From positions 1 to 32,961 of the forward strand of contig MSJI02000219.1 of the NCBI GenBank assembly GCA_001931905.2: a stretch of DNA of 32,961 nt, written 5' to 3'. Positions 17,694 to 26,706 of the stretch are shown here, in pieces. The notes below the pieces were generated by a model. The model was not told where the DNA came from, ran no database searches, and worked only from the letters and a program-made list of their open reading frames with translations. This DNA comes from Cladosporium sp. IMV 00045. Lineage: Eukaryota; Ascomycota; Dothideomycetes; Cladosporiales; Cladosporiaceae. The translations under genes were made by a program, and so were the position numbers. Numbering within the stretch: position 1 is the first letter of the stretch; every line of letters begins with the position of its first letter.

Positions 17694-18442
17694 AATGCCT
17701 CCGCCAGACACTTTGAGCTTTGAGATGTTCGCTGTGGATGTTATATTGCGGAAGAGTCGCCATGTCGACCAGAACGGTGTTCTAAACGAAAGGACATCTG
17801 GTGCGAGGCCCTGAGGACTGGTCAATTCCGATTCGAATGAACAAGGGGCCTGGATCCCCTTGCACACGCATGATAGATACCTCCGGTTCAAACCGGCGGA
17901 GACACGCGTCATGAAGACCGCGATGCCATCTCGTGGTCCCCGATTAATCCGGCACAAGGCACGAAGAACCTAAAATCCGACCACGAGGTATACGGCTTTG
18001 GCTGAAAACAGAATCGAAGGGACGAACAGCAAACATCTTGCTAGCACAGGATCACTCGGTTCGTTATATGCTGGGCGTCTGATACGCATAGATACAGAGA
18101 ATCTCAACACCGGGCTGGCACACCTGCTCCGGCCTTGTGCATCATGTGAACATTCCGACTTGATGATGCGTTGTCCTCCAGCGTGCTCTTCTGACGATTG
18201 CCAAGCGGCGCAGCCACCTGATCTTTCCAAGCACATGTATAGGCCCAATCACGTTCTCGTCCTGTACGGAATGATCACAGCACGTTCTACAACCTGCTGT
18301 AACAACCGTGCCATTCTATACAATCTTCTGTCGGGTTGTTTCTCCTCGACACAATAGCATTCCACAACATTGACCCTAACAATACCAGAAAGCCTAGTCC
18401 TAGACAATATCTTACCACCCGAAATACCAGATCGATCCCGTC
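17694..18442. other. intergenic region with a cluster of dyads
   Basis: This is 749 bp between SPF27 and the orphan gene, with no coding sequence I trust. It contains three inverted repeats within 66 bp at 17831-17896 (listed separately). The rest holds nothing I can name. Confidence 0.45.
17831..17896. promoter_or_regulatory. cluster of three dyads: ATTCGAAT, CAAGGGG-N7-CCCCTTG, CCGGTTCAAACCGG
   Basis: 17831-17838 is ATTCGAAT. 17842-17862 is CAAGGGG, seven bases, CCCCTTG, a perfect 7-bp inverted pair whose AGGGG cores equal the stress-response element known from yeast Msn2/4. 17883-17896 is CCGGTT-CA-AACCGG, which contains CGG-N6-CCG, the spacing bound by Zn2Cys6 regulators of the Ppr1/UaY kind. 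The symmetry is seen directly; protein binding is inference. The site is about 550 bp upstream of the orphan gene start. Confidence 0.4.
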
Positions 18443-20278
18443 ATGCCGAAGATTGTGGTCGTGCCGCACTCGGCCATAGTCGTTCGACGCCCGGAGAAGC
18501 CCGACCTTCAATCCCCTACTCTCTGCACAGGACCGCTCCGCACACGATTCGGCAAACGAGGCGTCCGCCTGCCTTCCAGTCCGACTAGCCCACAAGCACC
18601 CAATGCCGGTATGTTCCGATCATCGACCCTTCGAAGGATTCTCCACCGTGGCTCAACCGGCGCTACAGGTAAAGATGCGCGTACTGATCACATCTTCGGA
18701 CTTCATGCGCACAATCAGCAACAAGAACTGCGCAGACGTAATACGGAGGAAAGTCTCCGCCGCAAGGCCAAGACCAGTGTTTCGAGGCCACTGAAATCGC
18801 CACCGGCACCTACTCGGGATGTCCTGCAGAAATCTGGAGAGAGGCAGGATGACTGGAAGAAGCGTTCAATGGCCCTGAAGAACGAGAAACCAAAGAATTC
18901 GAGCGTCAAGCGGTGGAGTCTCAGGACGTGGAAGGTCGACTCTGGGCGGGAGCATGTTCCAAAGTCACGCTCTCCGAAAGCACTTCCCACTGGCCCTCGA
19001 GCCAAACCGGTTCCTTCATCTCTGGCCAAGAGAGTAATGAGCTTTGGTAGTCAAAGATGGAGTTTTCGACCTGTGCCAGAGACATTAAGTGTCATAAACG
19101 ATCGAAAGAAGTATAGTCGCCTGCCAGATCCTACTTCGAAACATAATCGCGCAGCCAGCGACACTCGTGTCCCACGAAACTACCAGCAAATAACGCCGTC
19201 AATCCAGCCCCAGAAGGCGGCTAGCATGAGATCTTTGCGCCCGCAAGCATCTTACGACAACCATCTTGCCGTCCCGAAGCGGCAGCATGCTCAAGGACAT
19301 ACCGACCAACGATTTGCCCTTCCTGCCATTCGCCAACAGAGCTCGTTCGACGACAGGCTTGCAATGCCCAGCCGTCAACTTGGCCAGGCCATTGCGGATC
19401 AAAGGAACGTCCATCCTGCTCTGCGTCAACAGACATCGTTAGATGGGAGCCTCGCCGTTCGGACTCGATCAGGCATCCAGCAGCATCTTGACCAAAGACA
19501 CATTCATCCTGCGCTTCGTACAAACCCCCCGGTCATCACCAGCCTCTCAAAGAGATCACAAATTGCTCCTATGATCTCGCATCAACAACACAAGCCAGCA
19601 GTACCACGAGTCCGCATCATCCCACCATCAACCTTCATCCAACCCCACAACTTCACAACCAAACACACAATCTTGCCCATCAAACCTCCCACCATGCAAG
19701 AGCAGACTACCCTCGTGAGAAGCCTCAACAGCATGCGAGCCAGCGTCTCCGTCGGGGCACTCGACCTCCACCCTCTCCTTAGCAACCACGCGCAAGACCA
19801 CGCCGCTCTGTACCTAGCCCCACTACCGCCACCAAAGCCTCTTCCGCCTGGCTACGCACCCCGCAGGTCTGCAGCGAGACAGTTCAAGCACCGTGCCACA
19901 ACCATCGAAGCAATCGAATTCAAATCCCCCGGCAGCGCAGCCGCCGTTCGACTCATATCCCCGCCCGGACTTGGAGCATTGGCATGCGGCGAGCTTTGGG
20001 CCGGCGGGAAATACAAGCGCCACAAGACCGTGAGACATGGACAAGTGCCTTCGCAGCACCGCTTCACGCTCTTGCCCGGCTTTGAGCTGAATGACAGGGA
20101 TAGTGTGGCTACTAATGAGAGTTGGAACGCGGGTGCCAGCTGGTGTGGATGTGCCGAGTGGAATGCTTATCGGGCTGTGACAGATGGGAGGTGGAAGTGC
20201 TGTGGTGTTGGTAGAGCGGAGGACGGGAGGTGGGTGGTTGAGTTGTGGGAGCCTGAGGGAGGAGAGCCGTTGAAGTGA
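18443..20278 (+). CDS. uncharacterised basic protein with three 31-residue tandem repeats
   Basis: A single uninterrupted 611-codon frame; I recognise no family. It is rich in Arg, Lys, Ser, Pro and Gln, and most of it looks disordered. Two similar motifs, KRWSLRTWKV and QRWSFRPVPE, lie near residues 155 and 210. Residues 265-357 form three exact-length 31-residue repeats. The C-terminal 110 residues look folded, with several Trp and Cys (SWCGCAEWNAY, RWKCCGVG, RWVVELWEPE), and could be a small disulfide- or metal-stabilised domain. There is no signal peptide or membrane segment. It is likely a lineage-specific gene. The long open frame and in-frame repeats argue that it is coding. Confidence 0.72.
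   Translation: MPKIVVVPHSAIVVRRPEKPDLQSPTLCTGPLRTRFGKRGVRLPSSPTSPQAPNAGMFRSSTLRRILHRGSTGATGKDARTDHIFGLHAHNQQQELRRRNTEESLRRKAKTSVSRPLKSPPAPTRDVLQKSGERQDDWKKRSMALKNEKPKNSSVKRWSLRTWKVDSGREHVPKSRSPKALPTGPRAKPVPSSLAKRVMSFGSQRWSFRPVPETLSVINDRKKYSRLPDPTSKHNRAASDTRVPRNYQQITPSIQPQKAASMRSLRPQASYDNHLAVPKRQHAQGHTDQRFALPAIRQQSSFDDRLAMPSRQLGQAIADQRNVHPALRQQTSLDGSLAVRTRSGIQQHLDQRHIHPALRTNPPVITSLSKRSQIAPMISHQQHKPAVPRVRIIPPSTFIQPHNFTTKHTILPIKPPTMQEQTTLVRSLNSMRASVSVGALDLHPLLSNHAQDHAALYLAPLPPPKPLPPGYAPRRSAARQFKHRATTIEAIEFKSPGSAAAVRLISPPGLGALACGELWAGGKYKRHKTVRHGQVPSQHRFTLLPGFELNDRDSVATNESWNAGASWCGCAEWNAYRAVTDGRWKCCGVGRAEDGRWVVELWEPEGGEPLK
19235..19513 (+). repeat. three tandem 93-bp (31-aa) in-frame repeats
   Basis: Units are 19235-19327, 19328-19420 and 19421-19513. 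Positions conserved in all three: [LI]R at 1-2, Q at 4, S at 6, D at 8, LA at 11-12, R at 16, Q at 20, DQR at 24-26, PA at 30-31. There are no length changes among units. The DNA has diverged well beyond the conserved codons, so selection seems to keep the protein pattern. Confidence 0.85.
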
Positions 20279-20528
20279 TGTTGTGGTTTGCTTTGTTGGA
20301 GTATTGCTGATTTGCTGGCCGTGATCGGAGTTTGTTTCTGATCTTTTGTTCTGTTCGCGTTCTACATGCTTATTACTGTCTCCAGATATGTCAGTTGTAT
20401 CAAGTTTGATGTTCGCATGCTCGTAGAGGTCGTCAATCCAATTATATCATACAATATTTTAAAGATGACAAGGCCTTGCTAGACATAGACGCAAGATCCC
20501 CATTCCCAATATCAACACAACGTGATGT

Positions 20529-21353
20529 TCAACCATGCTGCCTCGCTTGCGCATCCAGCTCTTTCAGTCTCGTCACCAACTTCTCTCTCAGAAAAGGACT
20601 CAACCCCAGCACACCCTCATTCGTACACGCGCGATACGTCCCAGCCTCCTGATACCTGCCGTTGCCATCGACAAAGTTCCCCTCACCATCCACCTCCAAG
20701 CTGCCAAAAATATCCTCCGGCCACGCGACACGCCCGAAATCGGGCGGATTCCTCTGATCGCTGACGTGAATGTACCCTCCTCTCCCCGCACCGCCCATGC
20801 CGCCCTGACTGCTCGCGCCGCCCGCACCGTCTCCGCCCGCGCCTCCGCCGCCTCCGTACGTCTGCGCCGACGCGCGGCGCCGCTTCTTCTGCTGCGGGAA
20901 GAACACGCCGCCCGAGCCCAGCGCGGAGCCCGCTTGCGAGGCGTACATGGCCGCTGCGGCTTGCACGTCGGGGTCTTGCGCGGCGTTTTCGCGGATCGTG
21001 TGGTGCATGAGTTTGAAGAATTCGGGGTTTTCGATGAGGCTGTCGGGTGTGGGTGGGTTGGTGGGGGAAGTTCCTATGGCGAGAGAGGGCGTGGGAGGAC
21101 TGTCGGGGAGGAAGGAGAGGAGGTAGGATCGTGGTTTGGCTTCGAGTTGTTCGTGGACGTACTGGAGAAGGTGTTATTAGCTAATTTCTCTTCCAATTGC
21201 GTCCTCGGGATGTTGTGCATGTTAATCGCTTACAATGTGCTTGTTGTTCGGCAATGTCGATACTGCTCGCTTGAGTGTTGAAGGCGCAATGATACGACTT
21301 CGCAACGAGAGCATAGCTCTGCTCGATGACGAGAACATTGTTCGTGTAGCCAT
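20529..21353 (-). CDS. conserved fungal protein of unknown function, probably mitochondrial
   Basis: Two exons, 21353-21234 and 21161-20529, with a 72-nt intron (donor GTAAGC, branch GCTAAT, acceptor CTCCAG), encode 250 aa. Exon 1 (40 codons) reads MATRTMFSSSSRAMLSLRSR and continues basic, rich in Ser and Arg with no acidic residue, a classic matrix-targeting presequence. Exon 2 continues with YVHEQLEAKPRSYLLSFLPD, later IENPEFFKLMHHTIRENA, a Gly-rich spacer (about residues 139-162) and the well-formed block PPDFGRVAWPEDIFGSLEVD..GNGRYQEAGTYR (in pieces). These blocks look like a conserved Pezizomycotina family that I cannot name. Three in-frame ATGs (codons 1, 6, 14) could serve as start. 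The plus-strand frames over it are shadows. Confidence 0.75.
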
Positions 21354-21756
21354 TGCTAGAGGATATAGAGAGAATGATGTGTGGAATGTTTCTGCTACAG
21401 TATTGCTACAACGCTTGAGCTCAGAACATCATCGAGCTCGAGAAGTTCTGGGGACGAAATGATGGTGACGTAAAACGAAACATCTGATGTAAGCAAATAT
21501 AATATTTCTTACGATGTACTATGTACTCTAATGGAACTATATAAGTTTCAAGACTTTCTATCGAATGAAATGGTGAATTGTCCAAAACCAATTTCTCAGT
21601 GTCTTTTGCAGCAGACAAGGCAGTTGTTCCCCGTAAGCTATGTATCTCATGCGTGAAGGGTGCTGTCTGAATCGAATCAAACCCCAGCTGTGGCTGTGCG
21701 CGAAAACGACCTCGGAGGAAGTTGAAATGTTGATCTCCCGATTTGCAGGCCCATCT
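21354..21756. other. intergenic region
   Basis: This is 403 bp between two minus-strand genes. It is AT-richer in 21480-21600 and otherwise unremarkable. It should hold the promoter of the mitochondrial-type gene and the 3' UTR end of the MFS gene. No element is identified. Confidence 0.4.
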
Positions 21757-23506
21757 TTAAAACTTGACCGTGTCGTAATGACTTATCGCCCGGATTCTCT
21801 CTCCAAACTTGTAAAAGAGCCATGGGATCGGCAACATGCCCACACTGATGAAACCCAGCAAGCTCGTCGCCCATCCAATGCCCAGTCGTGAGTACATCTG
21901 GAAAGTGAACAGCGGAAAGACAGCTCCAAGGGTGTAGCGAGCAACTCCATTGGCTGCCATAGCCGATGCACCATTGAGTGGACCGTAAGTGTCGATGAAG
22001 TATAATGCAGCACTGAGGAAGATGCACAGATTGCCCCAAGCAAAGGGGATGCCGGCGAGGACTGGCGATATCCAGTGGATATCACTGCGAGCAGTCCAAC
22101 CGAACCAGAAGAGACTGCGAATGGGCATCAGTACTCTATTTTACCGGCATGTACTTTCAGAAGAAGACACTTACCCAATCGGCACACCAAAGCATCCTAG
22201 CTGCGCACACAGGAGCCTGTACTCAGGTGGGACTGCAGTCCGACCTTCTTTGAGGACTCGTTGATGGTGCCTGGCATAATAATATCGATCGACAAAAATG
22301 TTCGTGCCCACCGCCAGCAACACCCCCAAGCCAATCGCCAAGAACGTAAGTCCGTACTGCCAGGTATTGAAGCCATACACAGACTCGAAAGTGTAAGGGT
22401 ACGCTGCGAAGAACGCGAACAGCACCGAGAAGGTGAAGGCGGTGTAAAGGCTGAACAGAAATACCGTCGGCTCTGTCACCAGCATATTGAGCGGCCGTAT
22501 CAATGTGACAGTCAGCAGCATCTTAGCCTTACCGAGACCACTGAGTTGGAGCTCCTGGGGTGGTGCTATGTTGAGTCGTTTGGCGCGTTGTCGCAGGATG
22601 ATCTTCTTGTATGTTTCTGACATGAACATGATCGGCACTGAAGCTGCTAAAGCGATGAAAAGGGTGCACCACTGCGTCCAGCGCCAGCCCTTGAACTGGG
22701 CAGCAAAGCCTCCAATCACTGGTCCGAGGGCGGGTCCAAGGAACTACGAGTGTCAGCGCGTATATCGATCGGGTATCCACTTGCAATGGTTGGATCGGGC
22801 TTCGTCAATACTCACCGGCATCATGACGAAAAGCGAAGATGCTATCGCTCGATTCCTCGCATGATACATATCGGCATTGGTACCAGCACCAACCGCGAGC
22901 ACCGGGCCTCCTGTCATGCCCGCCAGAAAACGACAAACCAAAAAGCTTCCAAATGATTTGCTGAATCCAGCTCCGAGTATAAACAGCATGTATATGATCG
23001 ATGAGACCTTGTAAACAACAGATCGACCATACGTCTCAGATATCGGAGCGGCTATCATGGGTCCGACTGCTAGACCGATCACGAAAAGAGACAAGGCCAG
23101 GATGGATGCCGTTCGCGAGATGGCGAAATATGCCTCTATCTCAGGGGTGCCTGGCGTGACAAGAGATGAGCCGCAGGTCACAGAGAAACCAAGGCATGCT
23201 GTCGCAGCGGTGTGGTATGCTTTTTTCATTGCGCTCCTGAGATCAAGGTGTCAGCAACACGACTGCGACTTTGATGTCTCGTTGCATCTGCTCGTACCAA
23301 TTGAGTGGGTTCTCGGGGTCATCAGGACCAGTCCAGTCCTGCGCTGTCACTGTTCTTCCTAAAGGTTCACCCGAAGCCGAATCTCCATCGGCTTTTTCGA
23401 GATCTTGGTGACTCGCGTCAACATGAAGGTCATTGGCGTTACTTCCAGTCTTGCTGGCGTCCATGATGGAGTCTGCAGCCTCCGGACTCCCCTCTTTGTC
23501 GGCCAT
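21757..23506 (-). CDS. MFS multidrug/polyamine-type transporter (DHA1 family)
   Basis: A 12-helix drug:H+ antiporter-like permease of the plasma membrane; the substrate is unknown. There are four exons on the minus strand: 23506-23298, 23236-22816, 22743-22175 and 22114-21757. The introns are 61, 72 and 60 nt (donors GTACGA, GTGAGT, GTAAGT). The product is 518 aa. DHA1 marks include the N-terminal DWTGPDDPENPLNW, GSSLVTPGTPEIE in TM1, the motif-A region GPMIAAPISETYGRSVVYK, and FLGPALGPVIGGF (motif C region) at the TM5 junction. MFMSETYKKIILRQRAKRLN follows TM6. The N-terminal 65 residues are acidic and soluble. The start at 23506 is the first ATG of the frame; the frame is open further upstream only from a TTG. 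No biosynthetic cluster surrounds it. Confidence 0.9.
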
Positions 23507-24659
23507 GTCCAGAATCGGTAAGTGTGCGATCGGTCTGACCGTCGATGTAGATGATACTAGGATGGGCTTCGCGATGTGCAGCGATGTTGGCAAAGTATTA
23601 ATACTTCCGCGCCAAAGCCCGGACGAGCATCGTGTTGTTTCGAGAAAGGCAGGTGCGATCAATCCAACTCATATAAACGCCGAGGGTCTGGTTGGAGCGG
23701 CTTCTCCAAATATCAACATTCGCGTGACGTGATGTATCTCCGCATAAAACCGCATTGCGCCTTCGGGTGACGATGCTTCTGACTTCCAGTTTTTATTAAG
23801 CACATAGTATTGCAACACAGGGTCAAATCATTTGCCTCGGCTATCAAAGGTTATAGTTTCTCGTCAAAGCAGCTTGTCGTTGAAACCCTAAATGGTCGAT
23901 CTAGAGCTGCCGAGCTGGAGGTTGGGTTGATCACTCATCAATAAATTCGGCCCATGATGCTCTCAGGCGCAGGGCGTGGATGCTTCGCAATTTACTAATC
24001 ATGAATGTGTGTCAATATTCCAATGAATATTCTTGGTCGAGATCACATGAAAGGATGTCTGGGTGCAAACCTCGGTTGATTGGTCAGTCACGTCATACAA
24101 GAATAGCACATCTGTCGACCGACGAACATGTTGTGGAAGACCGCAAAAGTCTGGCGATGTAATCAAGGAAACAGGAGACCTTCTCGTCCCGTGCCAACCT
24201 CGTTGTGCTTGTCGCACAGTAGGGATCTAGATGTTCGAGAAATTTCCCATTCAACATGCTGGTTGAAACGGCATGAACACATACAAGCAAGGCCCAACCG
24301 CTCACAACACATTGGTACAGACCGAGATATGATCTCCTAGCCTTGAAATCGCTAGTGATTATCAATTACAGATTTCAATGTAGTTTCGCTTGTAAGATGT
24401 GTCACTCATCTCCAAGATATGAACCCCGAAACGCGGCTGCAAAGTCATTTGAGTGTCAGTAAGTCCGTTGATTTCCACAACGTGACATAATTTGAGATCT
24501 TTCACATTTTTGTATATTTTGAACATAATGCAAATCCAATGCCTAGTGTCATCAATTGTGCTTCTCCCGGGATGGTGATCCCCCTTCTACTGCTATCGTT
24601 GACTTCCACACTTGCACCATGTCACTGGCACTGGGAAATCAATATGAGGAGTTACGCGT
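23507..24659. other. gene-poor intergenic region upstream of the DHA1 transporter
   Basis: About 1.15 kb without a supported gene; open frames stay under 100 codons and resemble nothing. The sequence CGTTGAYTTCCACA occurs at about 24466 and again at about 24597, perhaps an outlying trace of the 88-bp array that starts further right. The DHA1 promoter must lie near 23507-23800, but no site was fixed. Confidence 0.4.
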
Positions 24660-25690
24660 AGATGGATGATTTCAGCTGCTTCAACAACAAATTTATCATG
24701 ATTTTCGTCAGACTGGTTCCAGTGCAAGTACTATCTCTCAGTGACGACTGTGCTGGTATCGGCAACTTCAGTCACGTCGAATTACGGGATCGCAATTGAG
24801 AGTAGTGTTTTAAGGCACGATATCTCCGAAAACTGGGTGCAAGTACCAACGGATTTGGATGATTGGATGTGATCAGACCCCACTGAGATGTAGGTGCTGG
24901 AGTGCAAGGCTTTCTCCAGTAGATATGCGAGTATCGGACGCTCCAGAGTTCCAAAGACGTTGCACCGCTGAGGGATATTCTCTATAATGAAGAAATCTCT
25001 GAGTTGAAGATGCAGATATGGTCGGCTTCGGTATGCAGAAATTGTGTGGAGACCACTGAGATACGTGTGCTGAGCGCATTGTTTCTCCTGTCGCCGTGGG
25101 CAGATATCTGCGACCTTAGCAGCGTGTTATTACATCTTCGCCATTGAGATACCAGTGTTCGAAGTTGCGGCTCTCCGTGATATAACCCTCTGCAAAATGT
25201 CTGGTGCAAGTGGGTCTGCCGGGAGGTAATGGATTTTACTGGATTTTGCGACTATCGAGCGCCTAAAAGGAGCTCCTTACTTAGTTTCAAAGGTCTATAG
25301 AGACTATATAGTCTTAAAAACTTAGTGAGATACTACTTAAGCTTACTGCTTTACTTAGATACCTTTTTTAGAGAGCAAAACTAAATATATATATCCATTT
25401 ACGGGTATCCGACCAAATTCTGGCTCAAAACTGGCTCGAATTTGTGTACCCCACTTGCACACGACATTTTGCAGGTGATTGTAGGCTGGCAAGTATCAGC
25501 GGCTTCAACGGGCTATAATGGCATCGTCACCACTGAGATGTCCGCATTACACAGCGTGGCTCTCCGCAGCAAGCGTGCTGGTACCAGCGGATTTGGCAGT
25601 CCATTCTCGTAGCGCTCGCTTTGAGATGAGCGAATAAGGTGACCCAGCTCTCTATTCCCGAAATGCATATACCATCGACTCTAAACGGCA
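24660..25690. repeat. degenerate tandem array with 88-bp period, interrupted by an inverted-repeat element
   Basis: One anchor, CCAYTGAGAT or a variant, starts at 24793, 24880, 24965, 25053, 25141, 25530 and 25618. Spacings are 87, 85, 88, 88, 389 and 88. A second anchor (a TCRGC-like step after GTA/ATA) falls at 24672, 24758, 24846, 24934, 25022, 25110, 25496 and 25584. Spacings there are 86, 88, 88, 88, 88, 386 and 88. Both series jump at the same place, where a 285-bp element sits. About eight to nine units are detectable, each strongly diverged. Eighty-eight is not a multiple of three and frames are broken, so this is not a coding repeat. I know of no named family. Confidence 0.7.
25190..25474. 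mobile_element. 285-bp MITE-like element with 25-bp terminal inverted repeats
   Basis: The left end, CTGCAAAATGTC-TG-GTGCAAGTGGG in pieces (25190-25214), is repeated in reverse complement at 25450-25474 with only the two middle bases different (23 of 25 identical). The interior of about 235 bp has no open frame, and its centre (about 25260-25400) is very rich in TpA. Its insertion splits the 88-bp array. GTGAT follows the right end directly (25475-25479) and also occurs 8 bp before the left end (25177-25181), a possible but unproven target duplication. A non-autonomous DNA transposon is the best reading; the superfamily cannot be given. Confidence 0.65.
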
Positions 25691-26706
25691 TCTGCATGGT
25701 GTTGCCTTTGAGAGATCCACTTTACAGCAAACAGAAAGACAAGCTTTGTGGCTTGAAAACAAGCTTCACCTAGACGTCACTTCATCAGATCTGCAGAGCA
25801 AGCTTACGACTCCTTCACTGCAGTTATACATTTCCTTTCATGACATATACAGCATCAAACATTCGAGCACCAGAATCTCTCATCACACACTTCTATCATC
25901 ATCACAATGGCTGACTGCGGCTTCCTGCCATTACCAGTTGTGTGCATTCAGTGTGGCACAAGTACGAATATCTCCCACTTAATCTCTCTACGCGAACAAA
26001 CTGCTGATCAAGTCATCAAGATCAAAACCCGTGCCACGTCAAAATTGTTGGGCCCACTTTGGGGTTCCTTTTAGGCGTGCTCCTCGCTGTACGAATAATC
26101 AACAGTGAATCTCGCTCGACTCTTTCTTCTAACTTGATCACAGATTATCTGCTGGCCGGCTGCCATCTTTTGCGGCTGTTGCTGCACAGAGGCTGGCAAG
26201 AAGACGCTCGGATACCCTGCCGATGCGAGCAGGCGATTCACTGATTGTATACCTTTTTGATCCCTGATCAAAGGCATTCGAGAAGTGAAACGCGTAGTAG
26301 CGATGCACGACAACACGACAAATGGGGCGAGATCAACGGCGTTGGTGAATGTTTGACCCTTTGCATTCAAAGGACTGATGTACCATGTTTTAGCGGTAAT
26401 TATCGGGTATTGGAGTTCTGTATATCTCACTACTGCCTTCAGCAAGACATGAACGACTGCTGCGTAGGCTGCCTTCGCTCCTTCCACTTGAGTCGCGCCT
26501 TCCTCTTGTGGCTCCTTCCGCGTTAAGTGAAGCCACAACATCCCAACAACAACACCATGTGACTCAACCGAAGCGCTCGCCTTCACCTCCCAAACAACAA
26601 TTTCACTCGCCGCGGCTTTCCCTCACCCTTCCTACTGCTAACCTTGTCTTTCCAACTGTCCACGACCTCACAATACCTTCCTACCTTGGCACAACAGTCG
26701 CAGACA
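25691..26706. other. intergenic region upstream of the disordered nuclear-type protein
   Basis: About 1 kb. The only sizeable frame is on the minus strand, 26071-26541 (156 codons from an ATG), listed separately with low confidence. No RNA gene or repeat was seen. The part next to 26707 is C-rich and should hold the promoter and leader of the plus-strand gene. Confidence 0.4.
26071..26541 (-). CDS. possible small ORF, 156 aa, no recognised family
   Basis: Begins MLWLHLTRKEPQEE and ends SYSEEHA. Composition is not extreme, but there is no motif, signal peptide or clear hydrophobic segment pattern that I can name. It would be divergent from the gene at 26707 with only 165 bp between starts. 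It may be a chance frame or the last trace of a gene; it is reported because it is the longest ATG frame in the intergenic space. Confidence 0.2.
   Translation of the reverse strand: MLWLHLTRKEPQEEGATQVEGAKAAYAAVVHVLLKAVVRYTELQYPIITAKTWYISPLNAKGQTFTNAVDLAPFVVLSCIATTRFTSRMPLIRDQKGIQSVNRLLASAGYPSVFLPASVQQQPQKMAAGQQIICDQVRRKSRARFTVDYSYSEEHA

Noticed and set aside
17881..17900. GGTTCAAACC resembling a tRNA B-box
   Set aside because: No matching A-box or acceptor stem is present, and the T-stem does not pair with a 7-base loop. The sequence is better explained as the CCGG palindrome.
24772..25209. Overlapping minus-strand frames with recurring SQW residues, considered as a decayed protein repeat
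   Set aside because: The recurrence comes from the 88-bp DNA period (ATCTCAGTGG on the minus strand). Since 88 is not divisible by three, the motif moves between frames and stops are frequent.
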